Origin: Arthrobacter sp. EpRS71
Lineage (GTDB): Bacteria > Actinomycetota > Actinomycetes > Actinomycetales > Micrococcaceae
Direction of reading: 5' to 3'
Assembly (NCBI RefSeq): GCF_001512285.1
Contig: NZ_LNUV01000004.1
Span: 248,001-312,000 of the forward strand
DNA: 64,000 nt
Shown one piece after another: positions 41,102 to 49,785 of the stretch. The notes below the pieces were generated by a model, which had not been told where the DNA came from, searched no databases, and saw only the letters and a list, made by a program, of their open reading frames with translations. How positions within the stretch are numbered: position 1 is the stretch's first letter; every line of letters begins with the position of its first letter. The position numbers and the translations under genes were made by a program.

Positions 41102-42589
41102 GTGAGCCAGACGTCAGATTCTTGTCTTGATAAGTGGATGGGCCGGGAGGCTCTCGCCGAGGCCATGATTCCGGTAATCGGCCGGTTGTACCGGGAAAAC
41201 AATGTGGTCACGAGCATCCACGGCCGGAGCCTGATCAACAAGTCCACCATGAACATCCTCAAGGCCCACCGTTTTGCGCGCCGGATGAGCAACCACGAAC
41301 TTCTGCTCGAAGAGACCGCGCCGCTGTTGAACGCGCTCTCTGAGTTGGAACTCGGCGCAGCCGCCATTGATATTGCCCGCTTGACCGAGAAGTTCCGGGC
41401 CGAAGGCAACGGCGCCTCGCTGGATGAATACCTGCGCGCCGAGCTCGCCGAGATCGTGGGTAAGCGTGGCGCTGACGACCGCACCAGCACCGACGTCGTG
41501 CTGTACGGCTTCGGCCGCATCGGCCGTCTCCTGGCCCGTATTCTGATTGAGAAGGCCGGCGGCGGACATGGGCTGCGCCTCCGCGCGATCGTGGTCCGCA
41601 AGGGTGCTGACAATGACCTCGTGAAGCGTGCCTCGCTGCTGCGCCGCGACTCCGTCCATGGTTCCTTTGAGGGCACTATCCGAGTGGACGAGGAAGCCAA
41701 CACCATCACCGCCAACGGTGTGCAGGTCCAGGTCATTTACTCGGACAACCCGGCCACTGTGGACTACACCGCTTATGGCATCAAGGACGCCTTGGTGGTG
41801 GACAACACCGGTCGCTGGCGTGACGCCGATGGCCTTTCCCAGCACTTGCAGAGCAAGGGCGTTGCCCGCGTCCTGTTGACGGCACCGGGCAAGGGCGACC
41901 TCAAGAACATCGTCCACGGCATCAACCACAAGGACATCTCCGACGACGACAAGATCGTCACCGCGGCATCCTGCACCACCAACGCCATTACGCCGGTGCT
42001 GAAGGCCATCAACGACAAATTCGGCATCATTCACGGCCACGTGGAAACGGTTCACTCGTTCACCAACGACCAAAACCTGATCGATAACTTCCACAAGGGT
42101 GACCGCCGCGGCCGTTCGGCAGCACTGAACATGGTCATCACGGAGACCGGTGCCGCCAAGGCTGTAGCCAAGGCACTGCCCGAGTTGCAGGGCAAGCTCA
42201 CGGGCAACGCCATCCGCGTACCCACCCCGGACGTCTCCATGGCCATCCTGAACCTCAACCTTGAGAACGGCACCACTCGGGACGAAGTCAACGACTTCCT
42301 CCGCGAAATGTCCTTGCACTCGGACCTCCGCAAGCAGATTGATTACATTGACTCTCCGGATGTTGTCTCCACCGACTTCGTTGGCTCGCGCCGCGCGGGC
42401 ATTGTTGATGGCCTCGCAACCATCTCCAACGACAAGAACCTCGTTCTTTATGTTTGGTACGACAACGAGTTCGGCTACTCCTGCCAGGTAGTTCGTGTGA
42501 TGGAGGAAATGGCCGGTGTGAACCCGCCGTCATTCCCCGCGCGTGACGTGATTGCTCCCATCGCTGTGCTCGAAGGGGCAGGAGCCTAG
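41102..42589 (+). CDS. gap: Glyceraldehyde-3-phosphate dehydrogenase, long GapB-like form
   Basis: A 495-residue enzyme, about 150 residues longer than the usual 335. Residues 1 to about 125 form an extra, mostly helical N-terminal domain. The GAPDH part begins DVVLYGFGRIGRLLARIL. The catalytic Cys is in TAASCTTNAITPVL and the partner His in a later HSFTNDQNLID stretch; the C-terminal WYDNEFGYSCQVVR is typical. Long GapB forms of this length in related actinobacteria, such as Corynebacterium, act mainly in gluconeogenesis (family knowledge). The ATG could also lie a few codons downstream; the GTG at 41102 has AAGGAAGG eight bases upstream. A 14-bp hairpin follows the stop. Confidence 0.9.
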   Translation: MSQTSDSCLDKWMGREALAEAMIPVIGRLYRENNVVTSIHGRSLINKSTMNILKAHRFARRMSNHELLLEETAPLLNALSELELGAAAIDIARLTEKFRAEGNGASLDEYLRAELAEIVGKRGADDRTSTDVVLYGFGRIGRLLARILIEKAGGGHGLRLRAIVVRKGADNDLVKRASLLRRDSVHGSFEGTIRVDEEANTITANGVQVQVIYSDNPATVDYTAYGIKDALVVDNTGRWRDADGLSQHLQSKGVARVLLTAPGKGDLKNIVHGINHKDISDDDKIVTAASCTTNAITPVLKAINDKFGIIHGHVETVHSFTNDQNLIDNFHKGDRRGRSAALNMVITETGAAKAVAKALPELQGKLTGNAIRVPTPDVSMAILNLNLENGTTRDEVNDFLREMSLHSDLRKQIDYIDSPDVVSTDFVGSRRAGIVDGLATISNDKNLVLYVWYDNEFGYSCQVVRVMEEMAGVNPPSFPARDVIAPIAVLEGAGA

Positions 42590-42608
42590 GCGCTCCGAAG
42601 TATTCGCG

Positions 42609-42646
42609 GGTTTCCCGGCTGAGTCACTGGTATCAGCCGGGAAACC
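42609..42646 (+). terminator. Strong hairpin after gap
   Basis: A perfect 14-bp inverted repeat GGTTTCCCGGCTGA/TCAGCCGGGAAACC with a 10-base loop, 19 bases past the gap stop and 17 before the next ATG. There is no T tract. Confidence 0.65.
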
Positions 42647-42662
42647 TGATCAAAATGGGTTC

Positions 42663-42872
42663 ATGGAAAACGAATCAACGTTGGAACATGAGACCACGCT
42701 GGAGCACGCCCTGGACGTAGCGAAGGCCAACCATAAACAAGCTCAGAAACTTCTGGATCAAGCCATCGCAGCCAACGCGGCCGGTGACGTCACGGATCAG
42801 CGCGTGGAGCAGTTGCGAAGCCTACTCGTAGTGGCAACCGAGGACCTGCAGCGTGTGATGCGGGAGCAATAG
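42663..42872 (+). CDS. Small helical hypothetical protein (69 residues)
   Basis: It begins MENESTLEHETTLEHALDVA and continues with KANHKQAQKLLDQAIAANAA, ending VVATEDLQRVMREQ. It is acidic, predicted almost fully helical and likely a short coiled coil, with no Cys, Trp or membrane segment. The ATG has no strong Shine-Dalgarno sequence and lies right after the gap hairpin. Codon use with G/C in third positions and a duplicated Thr-Leu-Glu-His motif support coding. The function is unknown. Confidence 0.5.
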   Translation: MENESTLEHETTLEHALDVAKANHKQAQKLLDQAIAANAAGDVTDQRVEQLRSLLVVATEDLQRVMREQ

Positions 42873-42911
42873 GCCAGCGGAGTCCACCGCTGCCACTCTC
42901 CATCCCCACCG

Positions 42912-43000
42912 TGTGACTTGTCCTCCACACTGTGACTTTGTCCTCATCACTGTGGATATCGGCTCTGACTGTCGGGGCCTTGTCCTACGCTCGTAGGACA
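42912..43000 (+). repeat. Direct repeats and palindrome upstream of the HNH nuclease gene
   Basis: TGTGACTTGTCCTC (42912) is repeated at 42931 as TGTGACTTTGTCCTC. Downstream lies a perfect 8-bp dyad TGTCCTAC/GTAGGACA with a 4-base loop (42981 to 43000). TGTCCT is thus present in all elements. Confidence 0.6.
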
Positions 43001-43025
43001 TTGCTTTCCCTCTGGATGGAGTCTC

Positions 43026-43826
43026 TTGAGTACCACTTGGTCTGCCTACAAACGCGCCCGCAGAAGGTCACGTCAAGCGTGGGCCATTCTTGGATTGGCC
43101 GCTGCAACGGTAGTCGCGGGGCTTTCCTGGTACTTCACTACCGGACAGTTCAATGCCGCAGAACCGTGGGCGGCCGGCCCCAGCGAAGCCCCCGTCTTCA
43201 ATCCTGACTGGATGAAACCTCTGCGGGGCGCGGCACCGGTTGCCCCTGAGAAGGCAAGCGCCGTTTTGGAGCGGCTCCCGGTCAAGGGACGGGCAGCGAA
43301 GTCGGACTACGACAGGGCTGCGTTCGGCCAGGCCTGGGCAGACGCCGACCGCAATGGGTGCGATACCCGAAATGACATTCTGCGCAGGGACCTTTCCGCG
43401 GTCGCCTTCACGGAAGGTTCATCCTGCAAGGTCTCCGGCGGTAACTTTCACGAACCCTACACAGGGGCGCAGATAACTTTCCAAAGAGGCCAGGACACCA
43501 GTTCTGCCGTTCAGATCGATCACGTGGTGGCCCTCGCCGACGCCTGGCAGAAGGGCGCCCAGCAGCTCACTGTCCAACAGCGGCAAATGTTCGCGAACGA
43601 CCCCCTGAACCTGATCGCGGCGGACGGCCCCGCCAATGTCAAGAAAGGCGCGGGAGACGCGGCTACCTGGCTGCCGGCCAATAAGAACTTCCGCTGTCAC
43701 TATGTTGCCCGGCAGGTCTCTGTCAAAGCGGCCTATCAGCTTTGGGTCACGCAGGCCGAAAAGGACGCCATGAAGAGGGTTTTATCGTCCTGTCCTGAAC
43801 AGCAAACCATTTACAGCGCCAGGTGA
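43026..43826 (+). CDS. Membrane-anchored or secreted HNH-type nuclease (DUF1524 family)
   Basis: A 266-residue protein. A basic N-terminus is followed by a hydrophobic segment (about residues 18 to 37), which acts as signal peptide or anchor. The nuclease domain has RNGCDTRNDILRRDL, two Cys, and the metal-binding/catalytic IDHVVALADAWQKGA with the key Asp-His, then NDPLNLIAADGPANVKKG. This is the DUF1524/HNH pattern of exported actinobacterial nucleases. Translation probably starts at the TTG at 43026, with TGGAG four bases upstream. The likely role is breakdown of extracellular DNA. It ends with a 16-base overlap with a convergent gene. Confidence 0.82.
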   Translation: MSTTWSAYKRARRRSRQAWAILGLAAATVVAGLSWYFTTGQFNAAEPWAAGPSEAPVFNPDWMKPLRGAAPVAPEKASAVLERLPVKGRAAKSDYDRAAFGQAWADADRNGCDTRNDILRRDLSAVAFTEGSSCKVSGGNFHEPYTGAQITFQRGQDTSSAVQIDHVVALADAWQKGAQQLTVQQRQMFANDPLNLIAADGPANVKKGAGDAATWLPANKNFRCHYVARQVSVKAAYQLWVTQAEKDAMKRVLSSCPEQQTIYSAR

Positions 43827-44656
43827 CCGTGTCCAAGCTGCCAGGTGCCGCCGTCGTCGATCCGCTCCAGGACCACGCGCTGGAGTGAGGTCTCACGTGG
43901 GAGCTTATCCAGGTCCTGGAGTCCCCGCTGCCTGAAGGTGAAGTAGACGGCGTCGGTAGGAGCATCAGTGCATCGATCCAGCGTGAAACGTCGGGCGAAA
44001 GACGCGATGTTGCTTTCAGGCAGCCGCTGTACCAGATACGGGTCCAGCATCCATGAATCGCAGGTGGCTGTGCGCGCAGGCTTGTCAGGAAAATACTGTG
44101 GGAAGAAGGATCCGGCCTCCGCGAAGCTGGCATCCACCAGGTCAGGGGAGAGGCCACCGTCCTCGGGGATATGGACGCCAAGTACCCAGTCCGAGTCCTG
44201 CCCTTCGGCAGGCACCAGGTGGAACTGCAGACGGCCCAGCCGGAACAGATTTCCGGCCATATGCAACGTTAGCCAGGCCCAGGTGTCCAGGCCAAACTGA
44301 CCGTGGACCCGTCTGTTAATCCGGAGCTGTAAACCCAGATCTGCCAAGGAAGCCGCGGACACCGCTGAGTCGATTCCACGATCCAGATGGTATGCGTGAA
44401 CCGACGGGGCAAACCGGAGGAGTGCCTCGATCCAGACACTCTCCACGCCGCTTGCATCCAGGCCGGCGCCGTCAGCCGGAATGCCGTCTGCTCGAATACT
44501 GTCTATCGGAAAGGTACCGAGCCTCTCCCGCATGGCCGACATCGCGCGCAAGACGGGTTCTCCCGGAGGCGTCTCCAAGAGATGCGCACACTCAGCAGCG
44601 TCTTCGCCGGTAATGTCCAGGAGCGTGAAAAGCTCCGCATGAGGGTTGGTGGCCAC
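43811..44656 (-). CDS. GNAT-like acyltransferase-domain protein (NAT_N/GNAT_C type)
   Basis: A 281-residue soluble protein without transmembrane segments. The C-terminal half contains LQLRINRRVHGQFGLDTWAW, HMAGNLFRLGRLQFHLVP and LGVHIPEDGGLSPDLV. These resemble a group of actinobacterial proteins described as acyltransferase domain-containing (N-acyltransferase N-terminal plus GNAT-like C-terminal domain). Later it has SWMLDPYLVQRLPESNIASF, another shared stretch. The substrate is unknown. It begins three bases after the def stop, so it is in an operon with peptide deformylase. That suggests nothing clear beyond co-expression. The call is from memory of the family. Confidence 0.6.
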   Translation of the reverse strand: MATNPHAELFTLLDITGEDAAECAHLLETPPGEPVLRAMSAMRERLGTFPIDSIRADGIPADGAGLDASGVESVWIEALLRFAPSVHAYHLDRGIDSAVSAASLADLGLQLRINRRVHGQFGLDTWAWLTLHMAGNLFRLGRLQFHLVPAEGQDSDWVLGVHIPEDGGLSPDLVDASFAEAGSFFPQYFPDKPARTATCDSWMLDPYLVQRLPESNIASFARRFTLDRCTDAPTDAVYFTFRQRGLQDLDKLPRETSLQRVVLERIDDGGTWQLGHGHLAL

Positions 44657-44659
44657 GGT

Positions 44660-45232
44660 TCAGTGCCCGAAAGGATCGGGATCGACACCGGGCATCCAGG
44701 TCAGGCCGGGAACGCCCCAACCGTTCCTCTTGGCCTGCTTGAGCGCCTTTTTCGAGTAGCGGTCCACCAAGCGGTTTACGTACAGCTTGCCGTCCAGGTG
44801 GTCGAACTCATGTTGCAGAATTCTGGCGAACCATCCTGTTGCCTCAAAGTCCAGCGGATTGCCGTCACCGTCGAAGCCCTGCACCCGCGTCCATTCGGCG
44901 CGCTGCAGTGGATAATATTCGCCTGGGAAGGAGAGGCATCCTTCAACGTGTTCGTCGGGGTCAGGAAGCGCCCCGGAAACCTTGGAAAGCGTCAGTACTG
45001 GGTTGACCACCACTCCCTGCTCCGGAACGTCGTCATCGTTGGCGTACTTGTAAACGAAAAGCCTCTTGCCCACGCCGATCTGCGGGGCGGCGAGCCCAAC
45101 CCCGTTGGCGGCGTCATTGGTCTCGAACATGTCCGCGATCAGGCTGCGGAGCTCGTCGTCGAAATGTTCCACCTCGCTTGCCCGGCGGTGCAACACAGGT
45201 TCGCCCCAAATGGTGACTGGCAGGACGGTCAT
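44660..45232 (-). CDS. def: Peptide deformylase
   Basis: A 190-residue metalloenzyme with the three PDF motifs: GVGLAAPQIGVGKRL, VEGCLSFPGEYY with the metal Cys, and LQHEFDHLDGKLY with the His-Glu-x-x-His. It removes the formyl group from nascent proteins. The ATG at 45232 gives MTVLPVTIWGEPVLHRRA, a standard N-terminus. It is the first gene of a leftward pair with the GNAT-like gene. Confidence 0.96.
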   Translation of the reverse strand: MTVLPVTIWGEPVLHRRASEVEHFDDELRSLIADMFETNDAANGVGLAAPQIGVGKRLFVYKYANDDDVPEQGVVVNPVLTLSKVSGALPDPDEHVEGCLSFPGEYYPLQRAEWTRVQGFDGDGNPLDFEATGWFARILQHEFDHLDGKLYVNRLVDRYSKKALKQAKRNGWGVPGLTWMPGVDPDPFGH

Positions 45233-45288
45233 TTCAATAATCCTTCGTCTAGCGCTGTAGTCCCGTGCGCCCGGCCCGGGTTAAAAGC

Positions 45289-45320
45289 AAAGGCCGCACC
45301 GGATAACCGGTGCGGCCTTT
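45289..45320 (-). terminator. Terminator after tRNA-His
   Basis: A perfect 14-bp stem AAAGGCCGCACCGG/CCGGTGCGGCCTTT with an ATAA loop, followed by GCTTTTAA on -. Confidence 0.8.
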
Positions 45321-45349
45321 GTGGAAACCGGCTCTGGAGCCAATCTCGG

Positions 45350-45426
45350 TGGGGTGAGCTACGGGGGTTGAACCCGCGACCTCCTGGACCACAACCAGGC
45401 GCTCTGCCAACTGAGCTAAGCCCACC
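45350..45426 (-). tRNA. tRNA-His (anticodon GTG)
   Basis: On - the acceptor GTGGGCT pairs with AGCTCAC, with an extra G at the 5' end as expected for tRNA-His. The anticodon stem CCTGG/CCAGG encloses TTGTGGT, the T-arm is GCGGGTTCAACCCCCGT, and CCA is encoded. Confidence 0.95.
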
Positions 45427-45557
45427 ATGTGCCTTTTTGGACTGAACCGTTTGACCGGCTTTCCTTCGAGGCAACGACAAATAGCTTACCTGCTGTTTTG
45501 GGGTGCAAAGTCCACTTTTGCCGGTTTTGGCGAAAAAACCTCAAAAAATGGTGCAGA

Positions 45558-46193
45558 TCACACCCTTTCGCTGGATCCCAGGGTCTCGGCGGTGGCCATG
45601 ATGTCCTTGGAAATGCGCTGGGCCGTGGCGGTGTCCGGTCCCGGCGCCGGAACAAAAACTGCTTGGCGGTAGTACCGGAGCTCGTCAATGGAGTCCTTGA
45701 TGTCGCCCAAGGCGCGGTGACCGCCATGCTTGGCCGGGGACTGGAAGTAGGCCCGCGGGAACCAGCGGCGAGAGAGCTCTTTGATGGTGCTGACATCGAT
45801 GACGCGGTAGTGAAGGTGTTCCACGATGTTGGGCATGTCCCTGGACAGGAACATCCTGTCCGTTCCCACGGAGTTTCCGCCCAAGGGAGCCTTGCGGGGA
45901 TCCGGGACCCATTTTTCGATGTACTCGAGGACCTGCGCCTCGGCCTCGGCCATGGTTATTCCGTGCGGGAGCTCGTCCAGAAGTTTGGAGCGGGTGTGCA
46001 TGTCCCGCACAAAGTCGTTCATTTGCTCCAGCGCGGCGTCGTCGGGCTTGATGACGACATCCACGCCGTCGCCCAGAATGTTGAGCTCGGAATCCGTCAC
46101 TAACGCGGCAACCTCGATCAAGGCGTCGTTTATGAGGTCCAAGCCGGTCATCTCGCAGTCAATCCAGACGATGCGTTCATTAGTAATAGGCAC
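45558..46193 (-). CDS. orn: Oligoribonuclease
   Basis: A 211-residue DEDDh exonuclease: Asp-x-Glu in [12 protein letters not shown], the second acidic motif in [15 protein letters not shown], and the late His-x5-Asp in [14 protein letters not shown]. It degrades two- to five-residue RNA and pGpG-type dinucleotides. The start [17 protein letters not shown] is standard. The C-terminal 25 residues extend a little beyond the E. coli form. Confidence 0.96.
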   Translation of the reverse strand: MPITNERIVWIDCEMTGLDLINDALIEVAALVTDSELNILGDGVDVVIKPDDAALEQMNDFVRDMHTRSKLLDELPHGITMAEAEAQVLEYIEKWVPDPRKAPLGGNSVGTDRMFLSRDMPNIVEHLHYRVIDVSTIKELSRRWFPRAYFQSPAKHGGHRALGDIKDSIDELRYYRQAVFVPAPGPDTATAQRISKDIMATAETLGSSERV

Positions 46194-46286
46194 GCGCCCA
46201 GCCTATCCCTCAGTGGCTTCCAAGTGCTCCGATGGTAGGATTTTTGAGCGCGGCAGTGTCGTTTATTCCTGTTGCCGAAAGCCCCC

Positions 46287-47897
46287 ATGACGCAGAATTT
46301 TGACCCGAACCCAGCGGGTGAACGATTGGATGACGACCACATGACGGTGCCAGTACCCGCCGCCCAGTTGGCAGGGGCAGCAACGCCGTCAGCCGGCGTT
46401 GTAACCGGCGAGGTAGATAACGCACGTTCGCCATTGATCGCCGGCTTCATCGGTTCGATGTTCATGGTGTTCGGCTCGTTGGGCGTTGGCTGGCTCGCGC
46501 CGGTCTCTGAACTCCGTCGTCTGCCGCTTTTCATCTGGATGCGCACCGAAGGCGTGGGTGTTGGGCTGTCCATTGTGTTGCTGGCCATCGGTGGCATGCT
46601 GCTCGTCCGTGCCTGGCTTCGACTGGGGCAACGCGTCCGTGTGTGGGGATTGGAAGCCCGAAAGGCGACGTTGCAGGCCGTGGCGGCCTGGGGTTTGCCC
46701 ATGATGTTCACTGTTCCCCTCTTCAGCCGGGACGTGTACGCCTATATCGGTCAAGGCCGGTTGATGGTGGAGGGCATCAATCCTTATGAGAACGGGATTT
46801 CGGCCCTGCCCAACTACTTCCAGCTTGGCGCTGACAAGATGTGGACCGAGGCACCGGTTCCCTACGGCCAGTTGTTCCTGTGGATTGAGCAGTTTGTGGT
46901 CTGGGTGACCAACGTGCAGCCCGAAGCAAGCATCATGCTGTTCAGGCTTGTTGCTGCAGCGGGTGTGATCCTCTGCATTATCTACGTACCTAAGTTGGCG
47001 GAGCTCCACGGTGTGAATCCGCACAGGGCGCTGTGGCTGACAGCAGCAAACCCGCTCTTTCTCACCAACTTTATTGCCAGTGTCCATAACGACGCCCTCA
47101 TGATCGGGCTGGCACTGGCAGGGCTGTACTACTGCGCAACCCGCCGTGTCATCTGGGGGCTGGTCCTGGTGACGCTCTCCATCTCGATTAAGCCAATAAC
47201 GGTGGTGTTCCTTCCCTTCATTGGGCTCTTGTGGGCAGGCAAGCATGCCTCGTGGCCGCGCAAATTCCTCTACTGGGTCCTCACAGCGGCTCTGAGCTTC
47301 GGGCTTCTCTACGCCTTGAGCTTGGTCAACGGTTTCGGATTCGGTTGGATCAACGGCCTGTCAGCTCCCGGCAGCGTGTGGATCTGGTACGCGCCAGTTG
47401 GTCTCATTGGAATGGTTGTGGCCCTGATTTTCAATGCCTTTGGCTTGGACGGCTGGGCTTTGGCGAAGTGGGTTTACGACGCCGGCAAGGTGCTGATGGT
47501 TGCAGCCGTGGCCTGGCTGATTTTCCGGGGCGACTACGATCGCCTGATGCGCCGCCTTACCCTGGCCTTTGCTGTTATTGTCCTTCTCGCCCCCATGATC
47601 CAGTCCTGGTATGTGGTGTGGTTGATACCGCTTTTTGCTGTGACCGGAATCCGCAACGACTGGCAGGTCAAAGCGCTCTATTTCATCGTTTCGTTCTTCA
47701 TGGTCTACGCGATCTCGGACCAGTTGGACGTCTTTCCCTATCTTCAAAGCGAAGATTTGGGGCTGGCCCTCATTCTGGCCCGTTACGGCGCAGCCCTCAT
47801 TGCGCTCTTATTCGCCGTTTACCTGATCTTCGTGGACCCGAAGACAAAGGGCTTGTTCCGTGTGCGGGATGAAGCCGGGTTGCGTCCTATTATTTAG
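46287..47897 (+). CDS. mptB: Polyprenol-phosphomannose-dependent alpha-1,6-mannosyltransferase, MptB-like
   Basis: A 536-residue GT-C glycosyltransferase with about 12 to 13 hydrophobic segments. The acidic GT-C loop motif is in PLFSRDVYAYIGQGRLMVEG, followed by INPYENGISALP. SVHNDALMIGLALAG and SISIKPITVVFLPF are further family stretches. MptB and relatives extend the alpha-1,6 mannan backbone of lipomannan-like glycolipids using polyprenyl-phosphate mannose at the outer membrane face. The ATG at 46287 is used; a TTG five codons upstream is possible. The hydrophilic N-terminal 45 residues are cytoplasmic. Its stop overlaps the convergent gene by four bases. Confidence 0.85.
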   Translation: MTQNFDPNPAGERLDDDHMTVPVPAAQLAGAATPSAGVVTGEVDNARSPLIAGFIGSMFMVFGSLGVGWLAPVSELRRLPLFIWMRTEGVGVGLSIVLLAIGGMLLVRAWLRLGQRVRVWGLEARKATLQAVAAWGLPMMFTVPLFSRDVYAYIGQGRLMVEGINPYENGISALPNYFQLGADKMWTEAPVPYGQLFLWIEQFVVWVTNVQPEASIMLFRLVAAAGVILCIIYVPKLAELHGVNPHRALWLTAANPLFLTNFIASVHNDALMIGLALAGLYYCATRRVIWGLVLVTLSISIKPITVVFLPFIGLLWAGKHASWPRKFLYWVLTAALSFGLLYALSLVNGFGFGWINGLSAPGSVWIWYAPVGLIGMVVALIFNAFGLDGWALAKWVYDAGKVLMVAAVAWLIFRGDYDRLMRRLTLAFAVIVLLAPMIQSWYVVWLIPLFAVTGIRNDWQVKALYFIVSFFMVYAISDQLDVFPYLQSEDLGLALILARYGAALIALLFAVYLIFVDPKTKGLFRVRDEAGLRPII

Positions 47898-48616
47898 GGC
47901 GTTTTGTCCGGGCCCTCATGGTTTTCCGTTGAGCTGGACGGCAACAGCCGCAGTGCCTCGCGGGTGGATAGTGGACTCAGGGCGCCTGCGTTGCTGGAAG
48001 CGAATGCCCTGACCCACGCAGGATCCGTTTTGCTGTACTCGCGTAGTGCCCATCCGATCGCCTTACGAATGAAGAACTCGTTGTCGGAGAGATTCGGGGA
48101 GATAACTTCTGCCAGGAGGCCGGCGTCAGTCTGTGACTTGGCTCCCAGTTGTGCAGTGATTGCCGCCCGACGAACCCACATGTCATCATCCTTGGACCAT
48201 TGAAGAAGGACCGGAGTCATGGTGGATCTGTGGGCGAGCAGGAGTCCACAGATCCGGTGCGTGACTCCGTCCACGAGGTCCCACCAAGCGCCCGTCCGGA
48301 TAATCTCCTCGTAAATGGGCAGCATGCGAAGGTCTTCCTTGACCATTCGCAAGCCCGTCAGGTCGATGGCGGCATACCGCTCTTCACGGGCCTCAGCATG
48401 GCGCCACAACTCAAGCACGGCGCTTCGCAGATCATCCGGTGACTTCACGGGGAACTGCTTCGCCGCCGCCTTCACAATTTTGCGTACCTCTGGAACGCGG
48501 ACACCCAAAGAAGGCATATCGGATTTCATGTACGCCTGGGCTCCGAGTCCCCGCGTGGCGTCGGCGGCTGAATGGAGACTGGACCGGATCGAGCGCACGA
48601 GGACATTGTTGGTCAT
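47894..48616 (-). CDS. DNA alkylation repair protein, AlkD-like HEAT repeat family
   Basis: A 240-residue all-helical protein matching the AlkD-like fold. It begins with LGAQAYMKSDMPSLGVRVPE, then has ELWRHAEAREERYAAIDL, TGAWWDLVDGVTHRICGLL and WVRRAAITAQLGAK, and ends with FFIRKAIGWALREYSKTDP. AlkD glycosylases excise cationic alkylated bases using a HEAT-repeat cleft; Trp, Asp and Arg of the cleft (WWDLVD, VRRAA, IRKAIGWALRE) are present. The gene is convergent with mptB and divergent from map. Confidence 0.9.
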   Translation of the reverse strand: MTNNVLVRSIRSSLHSAADATRGLGAQAYMKSDMPSLGVRVPEVRKIVKAAAKQFPVKSPDDLRSAVLELWRHAEAREERYAAIDLTGLRMVKEDLRMLPIYEEIIRTGAWWDLVDGVTHRICGLLLAHRSTMTPVLLQWSKDDDMWVRRAAITAQLGAKSQTDAGLLAEVISPNLSDNEFFIRKAIGWALREYSKTDPAWVRAFASSNAGALSPLSTREALRLLPSSSTENHEGPDKTP

Positions 48617-48714
48617 GCCCCAACTCTAGGGTGGGTTTGGGCTGCCAGGACTCCAACGGTGGCCAAGGGCTTGGGGGCCTCGCTCCCGCTGAAGGGCCGC
48701 CGTAGAGTGGGGAG

Positions 48715-49482
48715 ATGTCAATGCTGAAATCACCGGACCAGATTGCGATGATGCGTGAAGCCGGGCGCGTTGTGGCCAATGCACTGTCCGCCGTGCGGGA
48801 ACACGCCGCGGTGGGCATTTCGCTGAAGGAGCTTGACGACATCGCGGCCGCCGTGATCTCCGACGCCGGAGCCAAGCCCGCCTTCCTCGATTACCACCCG
48901 CGGTGGGCGGCAGTGCCGTTCCCGGGCGTGATATGCACCAGCGTCAACGACGCCGTGGTTCACGGGATCCCGAATGGTTATGTACTTGAGGACGGCGATC
49001 TGCTGAGTGTTGATTGCGGCGCCTTCCTGGAGGGCTGGTGTGGTGATGCGGCTGTCAGCTTTGTTGTGGGCACCGCAGACCAGGAGGACCAGGACTTGGT
49101 GGAAGCCACAGAGGCGGCACTCGCGCGCGGTATCGAGGCAGCCCGCGTTGGCAACAAGATGGGTGACCTGGCCTACGCAATCGGCGGTGAAGCGAAACGT
49201 GCGGGCTATGGGCTGTTGGCTGATCATGGTGGGCATGGCATCGGCCGGACAATGCATGCCGAACCTCCCGTTCCGAACCTGGGCCGGCCTGGCCGCGGCG
49301 TGAAGCTTGAAGACGGGCTGGTCATTGCCATTGAACCCATGTTGATATTGGGTGGCAAGGACGACTACTACCACGACGAGGACGAATGGACTCTTCGTTC
49401 AGCAAACGGCCGCCGAGCCGCCCACAGCGAACACACCATAGCTATTACGGCCGAGGGGCCGGTCATTCTGACACTGCCGTAG
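48715..49482 (+). CDS. map: Type I methionine aminopeptidase
   Basis: A 255-residue pita-bread metallopeptidase. It has the His in VVHGIPNGYVLE, Asp residues in LLSVDCGAFLEGWCGDAA, His in ADHGGHGIGRTMHAEPP, Glu in LVIAIEPMLI and Glu in AHSEHTIAIT. It removes the N-terminal Met after deformylation. Two starts are possible: the ATG at 48715, which abuts the GGGGAG, or the ATG at 48721 with a better spacing of six bases. Confidence 0.94.
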   Translation: MSMLKSPDQIAMMREAGRVVANALSAVREHAAVGISLKELDDIAAAVISDAGAKPAFLDYHPRWAAVPFPGVICTSVNDAVVHGIPNGYVLEDGDLLSVDCGAFLEGWCGDAAVSFVVGTADQEDQDLVEATEAALARGIEAARVGNKMGDLAYAIGGEAKRAGYGLLADHGGHGIGRTMHAEPPVPNLGRPGRGVKLEDGLVIAIEPMLILGGKDDYYHDEDEWTLRSANGRRAAHSEHTIAITAEGPVILTLP

Positions 49483-49785
49483 GCGGCGTTTCCGTTGTGC
49501 TGAACCGCAATACTGATCTCCGGGTGCCGGACCTGATGCGAATGCTGACCTCAACAATGCCTTACAGTCACCCGGTGATGAGCTGTTCCAATCTTTGGCG
49601 GTAAGGGCGAACCACCGGCACCAGCTCAGGGATGGTTCGCCCTTGGTTCCGAACAATTCCTCAACGGCCGCCCAGGTAGCAGGTGCCGTTTCGATCCTCG
49701 AAGGAGCATGGTCGTGTGGCATGGACCCTGAATAGGCCCGCCGCGCAGGGCTGGTCCCGCCGGCCTTCGAGTCTTGGTGCACCGA
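49483..49785. other. Intergenic region after map and ssb, with one terminator
   Basis: About 300 bases between convergent genes. The only clear element is an inverted repeat AAGGGCGAACCA/TGGTTCGCCCTT (49603 to 49614 and 49633 to 49644, 18-base loop), probably a bidirectional terminator. No gene is supported in the rest. Confidence 0.55.
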
